From RGIG7300 sp045649645 (GTDB taxonomy: Bacteria; Bacillota; Clostridia; Oscillospirales; CAG-272), in assembly GCA_045649645.1 (NCBI GenBank), contig JAZRQH010000213.1, positions 1 through 5,786 of the forward strand: a stretch of 5,786 nt of DNA, in the 5' to 3' direction. This document shows, one piece after another, positions 1 to 5,572 of this stretch (position 1 is its first letter; each line of letters opens with the position of its first letter). The translations under genes and the position numbers were made by a program. A model generated the notes under the pieces. That model was not told the DNA's origin. It was given only the letters and a program-made list of their open reading frames with translations, and searched no databases.

Positions 1-386
1 TCTCCAATAAGACCGATATCAAGGATGCAGAAGAGTATATGGTCCAGTACCGCGACGAGGGTGAGGTTACCGTTATCGTTGAGTACAACAACGGCTATAA
101 GCATTACTTCTACTACAACGTAGAGAAGAAGGTTCCTACCATGGTACAGGACGGCAATACAGTTACCTTCGGTAACCTCGATGATATGTACATCATCAGA
201 TATGCTCCCGGCAAGTACACCACAGCGGGCAACATCAAGAGGGCTCCCGGCATGCAGTATAAAAAACTTGATGCAGTAAACGAAAACGGCGAGATCCTGC
301 TTTCGGGTCTTACCCCCGGCCGTTGGAGCTTTATGGTACAGTATAACGACGAAAGCTATAACTTCTATCTCATAGAAGTAAAGTAA
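1..386 (+). CDS. C-terminal part of a repeat-containing surface protein (5' end outside window)
   Basis: The reading frame is open from base 3 to the TAA at 384-386, so the true start lies upstream and only about 127 residues are seen. The visible part is the end of one beta-rich module (MVQYRDEGE then EYNNGYKHYFYYNVEKK) followed by one complete module of about 75 residues running from GNTVTF through DDMYIIRYAPGKYTT to MVQYNDESYNFYLIEVK. The two modules end alike (MVQY followed by an aromatic-rich Y/N/F strand), so this is a tandemly repeated domain. From memory, such modules occur at the C-termini of long secreted proteins of gut Clostridia. There is no transmembrane segment or sortase motif at this C-terminus, so anchoring, if any, must lie upstream. 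It ends 10 bases before the next gene and is probably co-transcribed with it, which hints at a role in the same uptake system. Function unknown. Confidence 0.8.
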   Translation, partial: SNKTDIKDAEEYMVQYRDEGEVTVIVEYNNGYKHYFYYNVEKKVPTMVQDGNTVTFGNLDDMYIIRYAPGKYTTAGNIKRAPGMQYKKLDAVNENGEILLSGLTPGRWSFMVQYNDESYNFYLIEVK

Positions 387-389
387 GGA
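385..389 (+). promoter_or_regulatory. Ribosome binding site for the alpha/alpha-barrel protein
   Basis: AAGGA overlaps the stop codon of the upstream gene and sits 7 bases before the ATG at 397. It supports that start, which is also the one that gives an intact signal peptide, and it suggests translational coupling with the upstream gene. Confidence 0.6.
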
Positions 390-396
390 AACTCAA

Positions 397-1776
397 ATGA
401 AGCGTATAACAAAGATCACCGCAATTTTTTTAACCGTAATAATGCTCACCTCCGTAATACCCTTTACGGTATTTGCAGACACCGACCATAGAACCATATA
501 TAAAGAGACTCTTGAGTATATAAGCACTCTCGGTACACCTACCGTCGGTTCTGTAGGCGGTGAGTGGATGGTCATAGACCTCACTCGCTCCGGCTATTGT
601 TGTCCCGAAGGGTATTATGAAAACGTTGTTGAATATGTTAACTCAAAAATCAACGAAAAAGGTCAGCTCCATAAGTCCAAGTCCACCGATAACTCCCGTG
701 TTATCCTTGCTCTTACCTCAGCAGGTCATGACGTAACCGATGTTGGAGGACATAACCTCCTTTTAGGTCTTACCGATATGACCTACGTAAAAAAGCAGGG
801 AATTAACGGTCCTATCTGGGCGCTTATTGCCTTTGACTGTAACGGCTATGATATACCCGAGAACCCTGATGCAACCGAACAGGTAAGCCGAGAGGGTCTT
901 ATAAGCTTTATACTCTCAAAGCAGCTTGAGGACGGCGGCTGGGCTCTGTCAGGCAAAAACGCAGATACGGATATGACGGGTATGGCTATCCAGTCACTTG
1001 CGCCTTATTACCAAAGAAACGAGGCTGTCAAAGAGGCAGTTGACCGCGGTGTTGTACGCCTCTCCGAGCTTCAGAAGGATGACGGTGGCTACGGTTCTAT
1101 AGACGGTATCTGCAGCGAGTCCTGTGCCCAGGTCATCGTTGCCCTTACCACCCTCGGAATTAATCCTCACACCGATCCCCGTTTTGTAAAGAACGGTGTA
1201 TCAGTGGTGGATGCTATGTGTAGCTTTGCTATAGAGGGCGGTGGCTTTGCCCATAATCCGGGTGCGGCACTTAACGGTATGGCAACAGAGCAGGCGACGT
1301 ATGCTCTTGCGGCATATTTCAGATTCCTTGAAGGCAAGACCTCCCTCTATGATATGAGCGACGTGGTGATAGGCGATGGGGAGATTCTTCCTCCCGAGGA
1401 CGATACCACCTCTCGTGATACAACCGCGACAGAGGACACTACCGAAGCTAAGGATACAACACCACCAGAAGATACAACCACAGAGGAAGAAACTACGGGC
1501 TCTTACGATACAACGATGACAGATGCTGCCGATACAAAGGATGCTACTGTTGAAACAGAAGGAAGCGTTACCGGCGATAAGGCTAAGGTAACTACCGCTA
1601 AGACCGTAAACAAGGCTACCGTAACCACAAAAAAGGCTGTAACCAAGCCATCTGAAGCAGGCCAAAGCGCACCTCAGACCTCGGATAACGCAAGCATTAT
1701 ATTTTATGCGGTTATGTTAGCTATGTCGGTTATCCTTATGATAGCCTTTAACAAGAGAAAGAATTATAACAGATAA
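397..1776 (+). CDS. Secreted, anchored alpha/alpha-barrel protein (intrinsic-factor alpha-domain-like, prenyltransferase/squalene-cyclase fold)
   Basis: The 459-residue protein starts with a signal peptide (KR charge, hydrophobic 7-20, likely cleavage after VFA at 27). Residues about 33-323 form an alpha6/alpha6 barrel of the prenyltransferase/squalene-oxidase-like type. Visible marks are GGEWMVIDL (54-62), QW-like Gly/aromatic turns at DGGW (179-182), DDGGYG (228-233) and GGGFAHN (281-287), the block ADTDMTGMA (189-197), MATEQ (295-299) and LYDMSDV (317-323). ADTDMTGMA resembles the DTGAMA/DTAAMA segment I recall from human intrinsic factor and transcobalamin, whose alpha domain has this fold. 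Residues about 330-425 are a Thr-rich stalk with many DTT units. PQTSD (426-430) is followed by a hydrophobic segment (about 432-451) and a basic tail (KRKNYNR), the form of a sortase or membrane anchor. The barrel is therefore displayed outside. It does not look like a terpene-cyclising enzyme, since secretion and context favour ligand binding, probably corrinoid together with the DUF4430 protein next door. The ligand is inferred. Confidence 0.85.
   Translation: MKRITKITAIFLTVIMLTSVIPFTVFADTDHRTIYKETLEYISTLGTPTVGSVGGEWMVIDLTRSGYCCPEGYYENVVEYVNSKINEKGQLHKSKSTDNSRVILALTSAGHDVTDVGGHNLLLGLTDMTYVKKQGINGPIWALIAFDCNGYDIPENPDATEQVSREGLISFILSKQLEDGGWALSGKNADTDMTGMAIQSLAPYYQRNEAVKEAVDRGVVRLSELQKDDGGYGSIDGICSESCAQVIVALTTLGINPHTDPRFVKNGVSVVDAMCSFAIEGGGFAHNPGAALNGMATEQATYALAAYFRFLEGKTSLYDMSDVVIGDGEILPPEDDTTSRDTTATEDTTEAKDTTPPEDTTTEEETTGSYDTTMTDAADTKDATVETEGSVTGDKAKVTTAKTVNKATVTTKKAVTKPSEAGQSAPQTSDNASIIFYAVMLAMSVILMIAFNKRKNYNR
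1402..1668 (+). repeat. Thr-rich DTT-repeat stalk (coding low-complexity region)
   Basis: This coding stretch encodes repeated DTT/EDTT units and then a Lys/Thr/Val-rich part (TTAKTVNK, VTTKKAV). At the DNA level the octamer GATACAAC recurs at 1417, 1453, 1471 and 1507. It probably forms an extended spacer that lifts the barrel domain away from its C-terminal anchor. The same octamer and DTT units recur in the linker of the next gene (GATACAAC at 2520 and 2535). Confidence 0.7.
1669..1773 (+). other. Sortase-like C-terminal sorting signal (PQTSD, hydrophobic segment, basic tail)
   Basis: The coding region ends with A-P-Q-T-S-D, then about 20 hydrophobic residues (IIFYAVMLAMSVILMIAF) and KRKNYNR. 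This three-part layout is that of an LPXTG-type cell-wall sorting signal. The pentapeptide is non-canonical, with T-S in place of T-G and Ala in place of Leu, so it may be a variant sortase site or simply a membrane anchor. Confidence 0.55.
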
Positions 1777-1811
1777 TATACGTCGGTTGCTGTATACGGC
1801 AACCGACTATA
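1777..1811 (+). promoter_or_regulatory. Intercistronic stem-loop
   Basis: GTCGGTTGC at 1782-1790 is perfectly complementary to GCAACCGAC at 1799-1807. The inner bases extend the stem by a T-G wobble (1791/1798) and a G-C pair (1792/1797), giving 11 pairs closed by a TATA loop. Outside a bulged C at 1781, TATA (1777-1780) can pair with TATA (1808-1811). No T-run follows, so it is not a normal intrinsic terminator. It lies between the two surface-protein genes and could protect or process the mRNA, or set the relative output of the two halves. The structure is seen; its role is inferred. Confidence 0.6.
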
Positions 1812-1822
1812 TCAGCTTATAC

Positions 1823-1830
1823 AGGAAAAG
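1823..1830 (+). promoter_or_regulatory. Ribosome binding site for the FecR/DUF4430 protein
   Basis: AGGAAAAG just ahead of the ATG at 1833 is a modest Shine-Dalgarno match at workable spacing. It supports this start, which is directly followed by a Lys-rich N-terminus and a membrane segment. It is weaker than the AAGGAG/AAGGAGG sites of the transporter genes downstream. Confidence 0.5.
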
Positions 1831-1832
1831 TA

Positions 1833-3203
1833 ATGAAGAAGAAAAAGATAGCAAATATCGTAATGGTGGTTATTATCATAGCCATTATTTCTGCAGGTAT
1901 TGTAGGTACCGGATTTTATAAGGGTTGGTTTGATAAACCCGGCGAAGATACAGCCATGCTCTGCGATATCAGAGGAATAACAGAGCTTGAACGTGACGGC
2001 ATAGCCTTTGCCGTAACCGAAAATACCGTGTTAAGAGAAGGAGACCGTGTATCGGTAGATGCCGGAGCAACGGTACGTATAACCATAGGAGACGGATATA
2101 TAACCCTGGGGCAGAGCGCGGTGACAGAGATACTTAACCCTGCAAGTACGGCTCTTTGCCTTTCGGTGGAGAAGGGTGAAGTGTTTGTTGATACAGCTAA
2201 GTCCGTAACTCTCTGCTTTGACGAAAAAGAGGTCGTTGCAGAAAAAGCAGTTGCGACCCTCAGCGTACGTAAAGGAGCCCAGAGCATCTCGGTATATTAC
2301 GGTAAGATTGAAGATGCCGAGGCGGGAGATATGGTTGAATGGCTGGGTGACGAAAGGTCTGTGCGAAAAATTTCCATTAACAGCTTGAACGACTTTAATA
2401 TTGCACAGCTTCGCCGTGTTGATTCTTCAAAGGACTTAATCTTTACTCTTGAGGAGCTTGATGCGCTCGAAGCTGACAGATGGGCTCAGCTTCAGGCACC
2501 TGAGAAAAGCGAAACTGACGATACAACTGTATCCGATACAACTGCCGTAGATACCGAACTTAAAGAAACCGAAGCACTTGACGGTACAGAAGAGGTGATC
2601 GATAGCGAAGAATATATCCCCGACGATACCGAGGTGCCCGATGATACCGAGGTACCCGATGATACCGAGGCAGTGCAAACCGTAACTGAAGAGACGACAA
2701 AGCCTAAAGAGACAAAGCCAACGGATACTAAACCAAAGGAAACCAAGCCTAAGGAAACCTTACCTTCTGAAACAACTCCTCCCGAGCCCCAAAAGCTAAG
2801 GTGTTCTATAACCATAAACTGTGACACCATACTTGATAACTATGAGGAGCTCGACCCCGCAAAGGTACCCTACGTGCCTGAGGGCGGATGTATACTTCCG
2901 GTCACAACGGTAGAGTTCACTAAGGGCGAGACGGTCTTTGACGTACTCAACCGTATCTGTAAGCAGTACGGAATACAGATAGAATACAGCTGGACACCTA
3001 TGTATGACAGTTATTATATAGAAGGCATCAATAACCTTTACGAATTTGACTGCGGATTTGAGTCGGGGTGGATGTACAAGGTCAACGGATGGTTCCCGAA
3101 CTACGGATGTTCAAGCTATGAGCTTACGGGTGGCGAAAGCATAGTATGGTGCTACACCTGTAAGGGTCTTGGCGAGGACGTGGGCGCAGAGCGCTGGGAA
3201 TAA
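1833..3203 (+). CDS. Membrane-anchored FecR-like/DUF4430 (transcobalamin-like C-terminal) protein
   Basis: 456 residues. KKKK at the N-terminus and a hydrophobic segment (about 6-28) without a clear cleavage site suggest a membrane anchor with the rest outside. Residues about 44-155 look like a FecR-type beta domain (REGDRVSVDAGATVRI at 68-83, then a VEKGEVFVD strand). An acidic/Thr linker follows, with three copies of a P-D-D-T-E-V unit (from 263) and K-P-K-E-T repeats (289-309). Residues about 322-456 match DUF4430, the family related to the beta domain of human intrinsic factor and transcobalamin: C324/C330 at the first strand, YIEGINNLYEFDCG (395-408), SGWMYKVNGWFPNYG (411-425) and WCYTCKGLGEDVG (439-451). 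The GINN...W...NG pattern parallels SINN...W...SG in human intrinsic factor as I remember it. DUF4430 here has eight cysteines. Its place beside a barrel protein and an ECF importer suggests it supplies the second half of a surface corrinoid-binding site. FecR in the usual sense is a sigma-regulator domain; here it may be only a structural or wall-interacting module. Confidence 0.87.
   Translation: MKKKKIANIVMVVIIIAIISAGIVGTGFYKGWFDKPGEDTAMLCDIRGITELERDGIAFAVTENTVLREGDRVSVDAGATVRITIGDGYITLGQSAVTEILNPASTALCLSVEKGEVFVDTAKSVTLCFDEKEVVAEKAVATLSVRKGAQSISVYYGKIEDAEAGDMVEWLGDERSVRKISINSLNDFNIAQLRRVDSSKDLIFTLEELDALEADRWAQLQAPEKSETDDTTVSDTTAVDTELKETEALDGTEEVIDSEEYIPDDTEVPDDTEVPDDTEAVQTVTEETTKPKETKPTDTKPKETKPKETLPSETTPPEPQKLRCSITINCDTILDNYEELDPAKVPYVPEGGCILPVTTVEFTKGETVFDVLNRICKQYGIQIEYSWTPMYDSYYIEGINNLYEFDCGFESGWMYKVNGWFPNYGCSSYELTGGESIVWCYTCKGLGEDVGAERWE
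2619..2672 (+). repeat. 18-bp tandem repeat, three copies, in the linker
   Basis: Three in-frame 18-base units (CCC GAY GAT ACC GAG GTR) encode P-D-D-T-E-V. The last unit ends in GCA (Ala) instead of Val. The copies differ only at a few third positions, so they are a recent or slippage-prone duplication that can change linker length without a frameshift. Confidence 0.85.
2697..2759 (+). repeat. Lys-Pro-Lys-Glu-Thr linker repeat
   Basis: This encodes T-K-P-K-E-T, T-K-P-T-D-T, T-K-P-K-E-T and K-P-K-E-T units, ahead of the Pro-rich end of the linker (TPPEP) and the DUF4430 domain. It follows an acidic DDTE stretch, so the linker changes from negative to mixed/positive charge towards the DUF4430 domain. 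Such Pro/Lys/Thr runs are typical of segments spanning the cell wall. Confidence 0.7.
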
Positions 3204-3207
3204 GGAG
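3202..3207 (+). promoter_or_regulatory. Ribosome binding site for the ECF ATPase
   Basis: AAGGAG overlaps the preceding TAA stop and lies 5 bases before the ATG at 3213. It is a strong site that fixes the start and links translation of the transporter to the surface-protein gene before it. Confidence 0.7.
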
Positions 3208-3212
3208 AAATA

Positions 3213-4871
3213 ATGGAAGATTTTAAGATAGACAATTTAAGCTTTTGCTATCCCGCCGCCAATGGCAAGAAGTCCCTTGACTCGGTGTCCTTCTCTGTAA
3301 AAAAGGGAGAGTATACAGTTCTCTGCGGCAGGTCGGGAAGCGGTAAAACGACCTTGCTCCGCCACCTTAAAAGCGTTCTTACCCCCAACGGTAAGAGAAG
3401 CGGAGAGGTGTATTTTTGCGGTACTCCTCTTGACCGTGTCAGTACAAGAGATCAGTCTTCGGGCATAGGCTACGTTATGCAGAACCCCGATGACCAGATA
3501 GTGACCGACAAGGTTTGGCATGAGCTTGCTTTCGGACTGGAAAGCCTTGGTTGTGATCAGAGAACTATGCGTGCCCGTGTTGCCGAGATGGCGAGTTATT
3601 TCGGAATACAGGATTGGTTTCACCGTAACGTAGCAGAGCTTTCGGGCGGACAAAAGCAGTTGCTCAACTTAGCTTCTGTTATGGCTATGCAGCCTCGCGT
3701 GCTTATTTTGGATGAGCCTACAAGTCAGCTTGATCCTATTGCAGCCTCCGATTTTCTCAACACGGTGCGAAAGATAAATACAGAGCTGGGAACTACAGTC
3801 ATTATCACCGAGCACAGGCTTGAGGATATTTTTCCTTACGTAGACCGTGCTATAGTAATGGAGGAGGGTAGGGTGATCGCCGACGGCACTCCAAAGCATA
3901 TCGGTAAGCTCCTCTATGAATCTCATAGCCCGATGTTCAGGGCCATGCCTACCCCCGTGAGAGTATTTTTCGGTACAGGCGCACAGGGACAGGCTCCTCT
4001 TACCGTCCGTGAAGGACGAACCTGGCTCAGCTCTGAGTTTACCGATAAACCAAGGGTAGATTCTCTGCCCGTATCCACCTTTGAGGATGAGGTTGATGAC
4101 CCCGCGCTTTCTCTTAAGGAGGTTTGGTTCCGTTACGAAAAAAACAGCACCGACGTTATGCGCGGTGTAAGTCTTGACGTTCCTAAAGGAAGTTTATCTG
4201 CTATCGTCGGCGGCAACGGCACGGGAAAATCCACCACATTTAAGGCAATATGCGGGGTATGTAGACCCTACAGAGGCAGTATAAAAATATTTGGAAAGCC
4301 TCAGGAAAAATATAAGCAGACCGAGCTTTTTTCACGCTGTCTTGCTATGCTGCCACAGGATCCCAAGAGTCTGTTTGTTAAAAAGACGGTTTACGAGGAC
4401 CTTTTTGAAATGACAAAGGAGGAAACTAAGATAAAGGAGACTGCGCAGCTCTGTGATATAACACACCTTTTAAGCAGTCATCCCTACGATCTTTCAGGTG
4501 GCGAACAACAGAGAGCGGCGCTGTGTAAAGTGCTGCTGGGTGAACCTAAGCTTCTTTTGCTTGACGAGCCCACCAAGGGTATGGATAGCTTTTTCAAGGA
4601 CAGCTTTGCTTCTATACTGGGCAGATTAACGGCGCAGGGGATAACCGTAGTTATGGTTTCCCACGATATCGAGTTCTGTGCGGAACACGCTGATATGATA
4701 AGTATGTTTTTTGATGGAGGTATACTTACCACCGACACCCCCGTAAGATTCTTTTCCGCCAACAGTTTTTATACAACTGCCGCCAACCGTATGAGTAAGC
4801 ATATATTTACAAACGCAGTTACCGCCGAGGACGTAGTACAGCTCTACAGACAGAACAAGGAGGATATATGA
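3213..4871 (+). CDS. Energy-coupling factor (ECF) transporter, fused double ATPase subunit
   Basis: 552 residues carrying two complete ABC ATPase domains in one chain, standing in for separate EcfA1 and EcfA2. Domain 1 (about 1-240): Walker A GRSGSGKT (39-46), Q-loop VMQNPDDQ (88-95), signature LSGGQ (143-147), Walker B LILDEP with catalytic E168, D-loop SQLD (171-174) and switch H201. Domain 2 (about 298-520): Walker A GGNGTGKS (333-340), Q-loop LPQD with Q382, signature LSGGE (427-431), Walker B LLLLDEP with E452 and H484. Both halves keep all catalytic residues, so both sites may hydrolyse ATP. The QNPDDQIVTDKVWHELAFG region is typical of ECF-type ATPases. The linker at about 245-297 has no recognised motif. 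The protein works at the inner membrane face with the S and T proteins encoded next. The gene starts 10 bases after its neighbour and overlaps the S-component gene by 4 bases (ATGA). Confidence 0.95.
   Translation: MEDFKIDNLSFCYPAANGKKSLDSVSFSVKKGEYTVLCGRSGSGKTTLLRHLKSVLTPNGKRSGEVYFCGTPLDRVSTRDQSSGIGYVMQNPDDQIVTDKVWHELAFGLESLGCDQRTMRARVAEMASYFGIQDWFHRNVAELSGGQKQLLNLASVMAMQPRVLILDEPTSQLDPIAASDFLNTVRKINTELGTTVIITEHRLEDIFPYVDRAIVMEEGRVIADGTPKHIGKLLYESHSPMFRAMPTPVRVFFGTGAQGQAPLTVREGRTWLSSEFTDKPRVDSLPVSTFEDEVDDPALSLKEVWFRYEKNSTDVMRGVSLDVPKGSLSAIVGGNGTGKSTTFKAICGVCRPYRGSIKIFGKPQEKYKQTELFSRCLAMLPQDPKSLFVKKTVYEDLFEMTKEETKIKETAQLCDITHLLSSHPYDLSGGEQQRAALCKVLLGEPKLLLLDEPTKGMDSFFKDSFASILGRLTAQGITVVMVSHDIEFCAEHADMISMFFDGGILTTDTPVRFFSANSFYTTAANRMSKHIFTNAVTAEDVVQLYRQNKEDI
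4857..4863 (+). promoter_or_regulatory. Ribosome binding site for the S component
   Basis: AAGGAGG inside the end of the ATPase gene lies 4 bases before the ATG at 4868. It supports the ATGA stop-start overlap as the true start and indicates coupled translation of ATPase and S component. Confidence 0.75.
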
Positions 4872-5572
4872 AAAGTTCAAATATAGCCTTGCTTACAGTC
4901 TTTTTGGTTTTTATTCCCCTTACGCTGTTTTTTGGAGCCAAGCTGCCAGGCAGAGGATATTTTATAACTTGTGCGCTTATCTTTGCAGAACTGCTTGTTC
5001 CGTTCTTTATGACCTTTGGCAGAAACAAGCCTAGGCTTTGTGAGATAATGACGCTTTTGGTTATGTGTGTCCTTGCAATCTTAGGACGTATCGTCATACC
5101 CATCCCCCATTTCAAGGCGGCATATGCTCTTATAATGCTTGCAGGTATAGCCCTTGGTCCCGAATATGGCTTTATCGTAGGTGCAGTTACGGCGTTTGTA
5201 GGAGACTTTTTTTACGGTATAGGAGCGTATATGCCATTTCAGATGACGGCATACGGAGCAGGCGGTATGCTTGCGGGATTTGTATTTATGAATAACAAAA
5301 GCGGACGTAAACCGTGGATAATGGCAGTTATAGGCTTTTTAACGGTCATAGTCTGGATAGGTCCGTTGCTTGATACGGCGCATTTGTTTGTTATGATGCC
5401 TGATCTGAGCGTAAAGTCTCTTATCTCATCCCTTGCTTCCGGCTTTCCCGTCAATGTAATGCAGGGTATTTGCACCGCTTTAATTATGCTTTTTCTCGGT
5501 AAGCCTTTACTTGAAAAGCTAGAGCGGGTCAGAGTAAAATACGGTATGACGGAGGATGAGTATGGGCTTTGA
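4868..5572 (+). CDS. ECF transporter S component, CbrT-like (probable cobalamin/corrinoid)
   Basis: A 234-residue, very hydrophobic protein with about six or seven membrane segments. It is longer than the usual ~180-residue S component, with extra hydrophobic segments at the N-terminus (about 6-23 and 31-50). The core block GRIVIPIPHFKAAYALIMLAG spans 73-93 and is followed by GFIVGAVTAF (101-110) and GDFFYGIGAYMPFQM (112-126). This matches the CbrT-like pattern I recall (R..F...P.FKP..A, then SNFFFGQGPWTPWQM), the family linked to cobalamin uptake in lactobacilli. Several positions differ: SN is GD, and GQGPWTPWQM is GIGAYMPFQM. S components set substrate specificity and bind the ligand on the outer face, so this protein would receive ligand from the surface proteins encoded upstream. 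The family call is good; cobalamin as substrate is inferred from family and context and could instead be another corrinoid or related compound. Confidence 0.82.
   Translation: MKSSNIALLTVFLVFIPLTLFFGAKLPGRGYFITCALIFAELLVPFFMTFGRNKPRLCEIMTLLVMCVLAILGRIVIPIPHFKAAYALIMLAGIALGPEYGFIVGAVTAFVGDFFYGIGAYMPFQMTAYGAGGMLAGFVFMNNKSGRKPWIMAVIGFLTVIVWIGPLLDTAHLFVMMPDLSVKSLISSLASGFPVNVMQGICTALIMLFLGKPLLEKLERVRVKYGMTEDEYGL
5551..5556 (+). promoter_or_regulatory. Ribosome binding site for the T component
   Basis: GGAGGA within the end of the S-component gene lies 5 bases before the ATG at 5562. It decides the start of the truncated T gene and gives an 11-base overlap with the S gene. Confidence 0.65.

Noticed and set aside
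1201..1665. 154-codon open frame on the - strand
   Set aside because: It lies wholly opposite the barrel protein and its Thr-rich stalk, where repetitive codons keep the antisense frame open. The Cys/Gly/Ser-rich product resembles no family and has no convincing ribosome binding site.
397..1776. Barrel protein as a true terpene cyclase or protein prenyltransferase
   Set aside because: It has a signal peptide and C-terminal anchor, I do not see the squalene-cyclase DxDD catalytic motif, and the neighbours are a surface DUF4430 protein and an ECF importer, so a ligand-binding role fits better.
1777..1811. Stem-loop as an intrinsic terminator
   Set aside because: No run of T follows the stem (the sequence continues TATATCAGCTT), and the genes on both sides look functionally linked.
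1777..1832. Possible internal promoter (TTGCTG at 1787 with TATATC at 1808 or TATACA at 1818)
   Set aside because: The first pair has only a 15-base spacer and poor boxes, and the second would put the transcript start on top of the ribosome binding site. The T/A boxes are also part of the stem-loop.
2619..2759. CRISPR-like or mobile-element repeats
   Set aside because: The repeats are in frame, directly adjacent without spacers, and encode a normal cell-wall linker. No inverted terminal repeats or transposase are seen.
2492..2830. 112-codon Ser/Val-rich open frame on the - strand
   Set aside because: It is the mirror of the DDTE and KPKET linker repeats (SSGTSV repeats are their antisense reading) and not an independent gene.
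3237..3653. 138-codon open frame on the - strand
   Set aside because: It lies opposite the first ATPase domain, whose motifs are fully intact on the + strand. The antisense product has no recognisable domain.
5065..5295. 76-codon open frame on the + strand in another frame
   Set aside because: It lies inside the S-component gene and its product is Arg/Cys-rich without any family signature, so it is a frame shadow.
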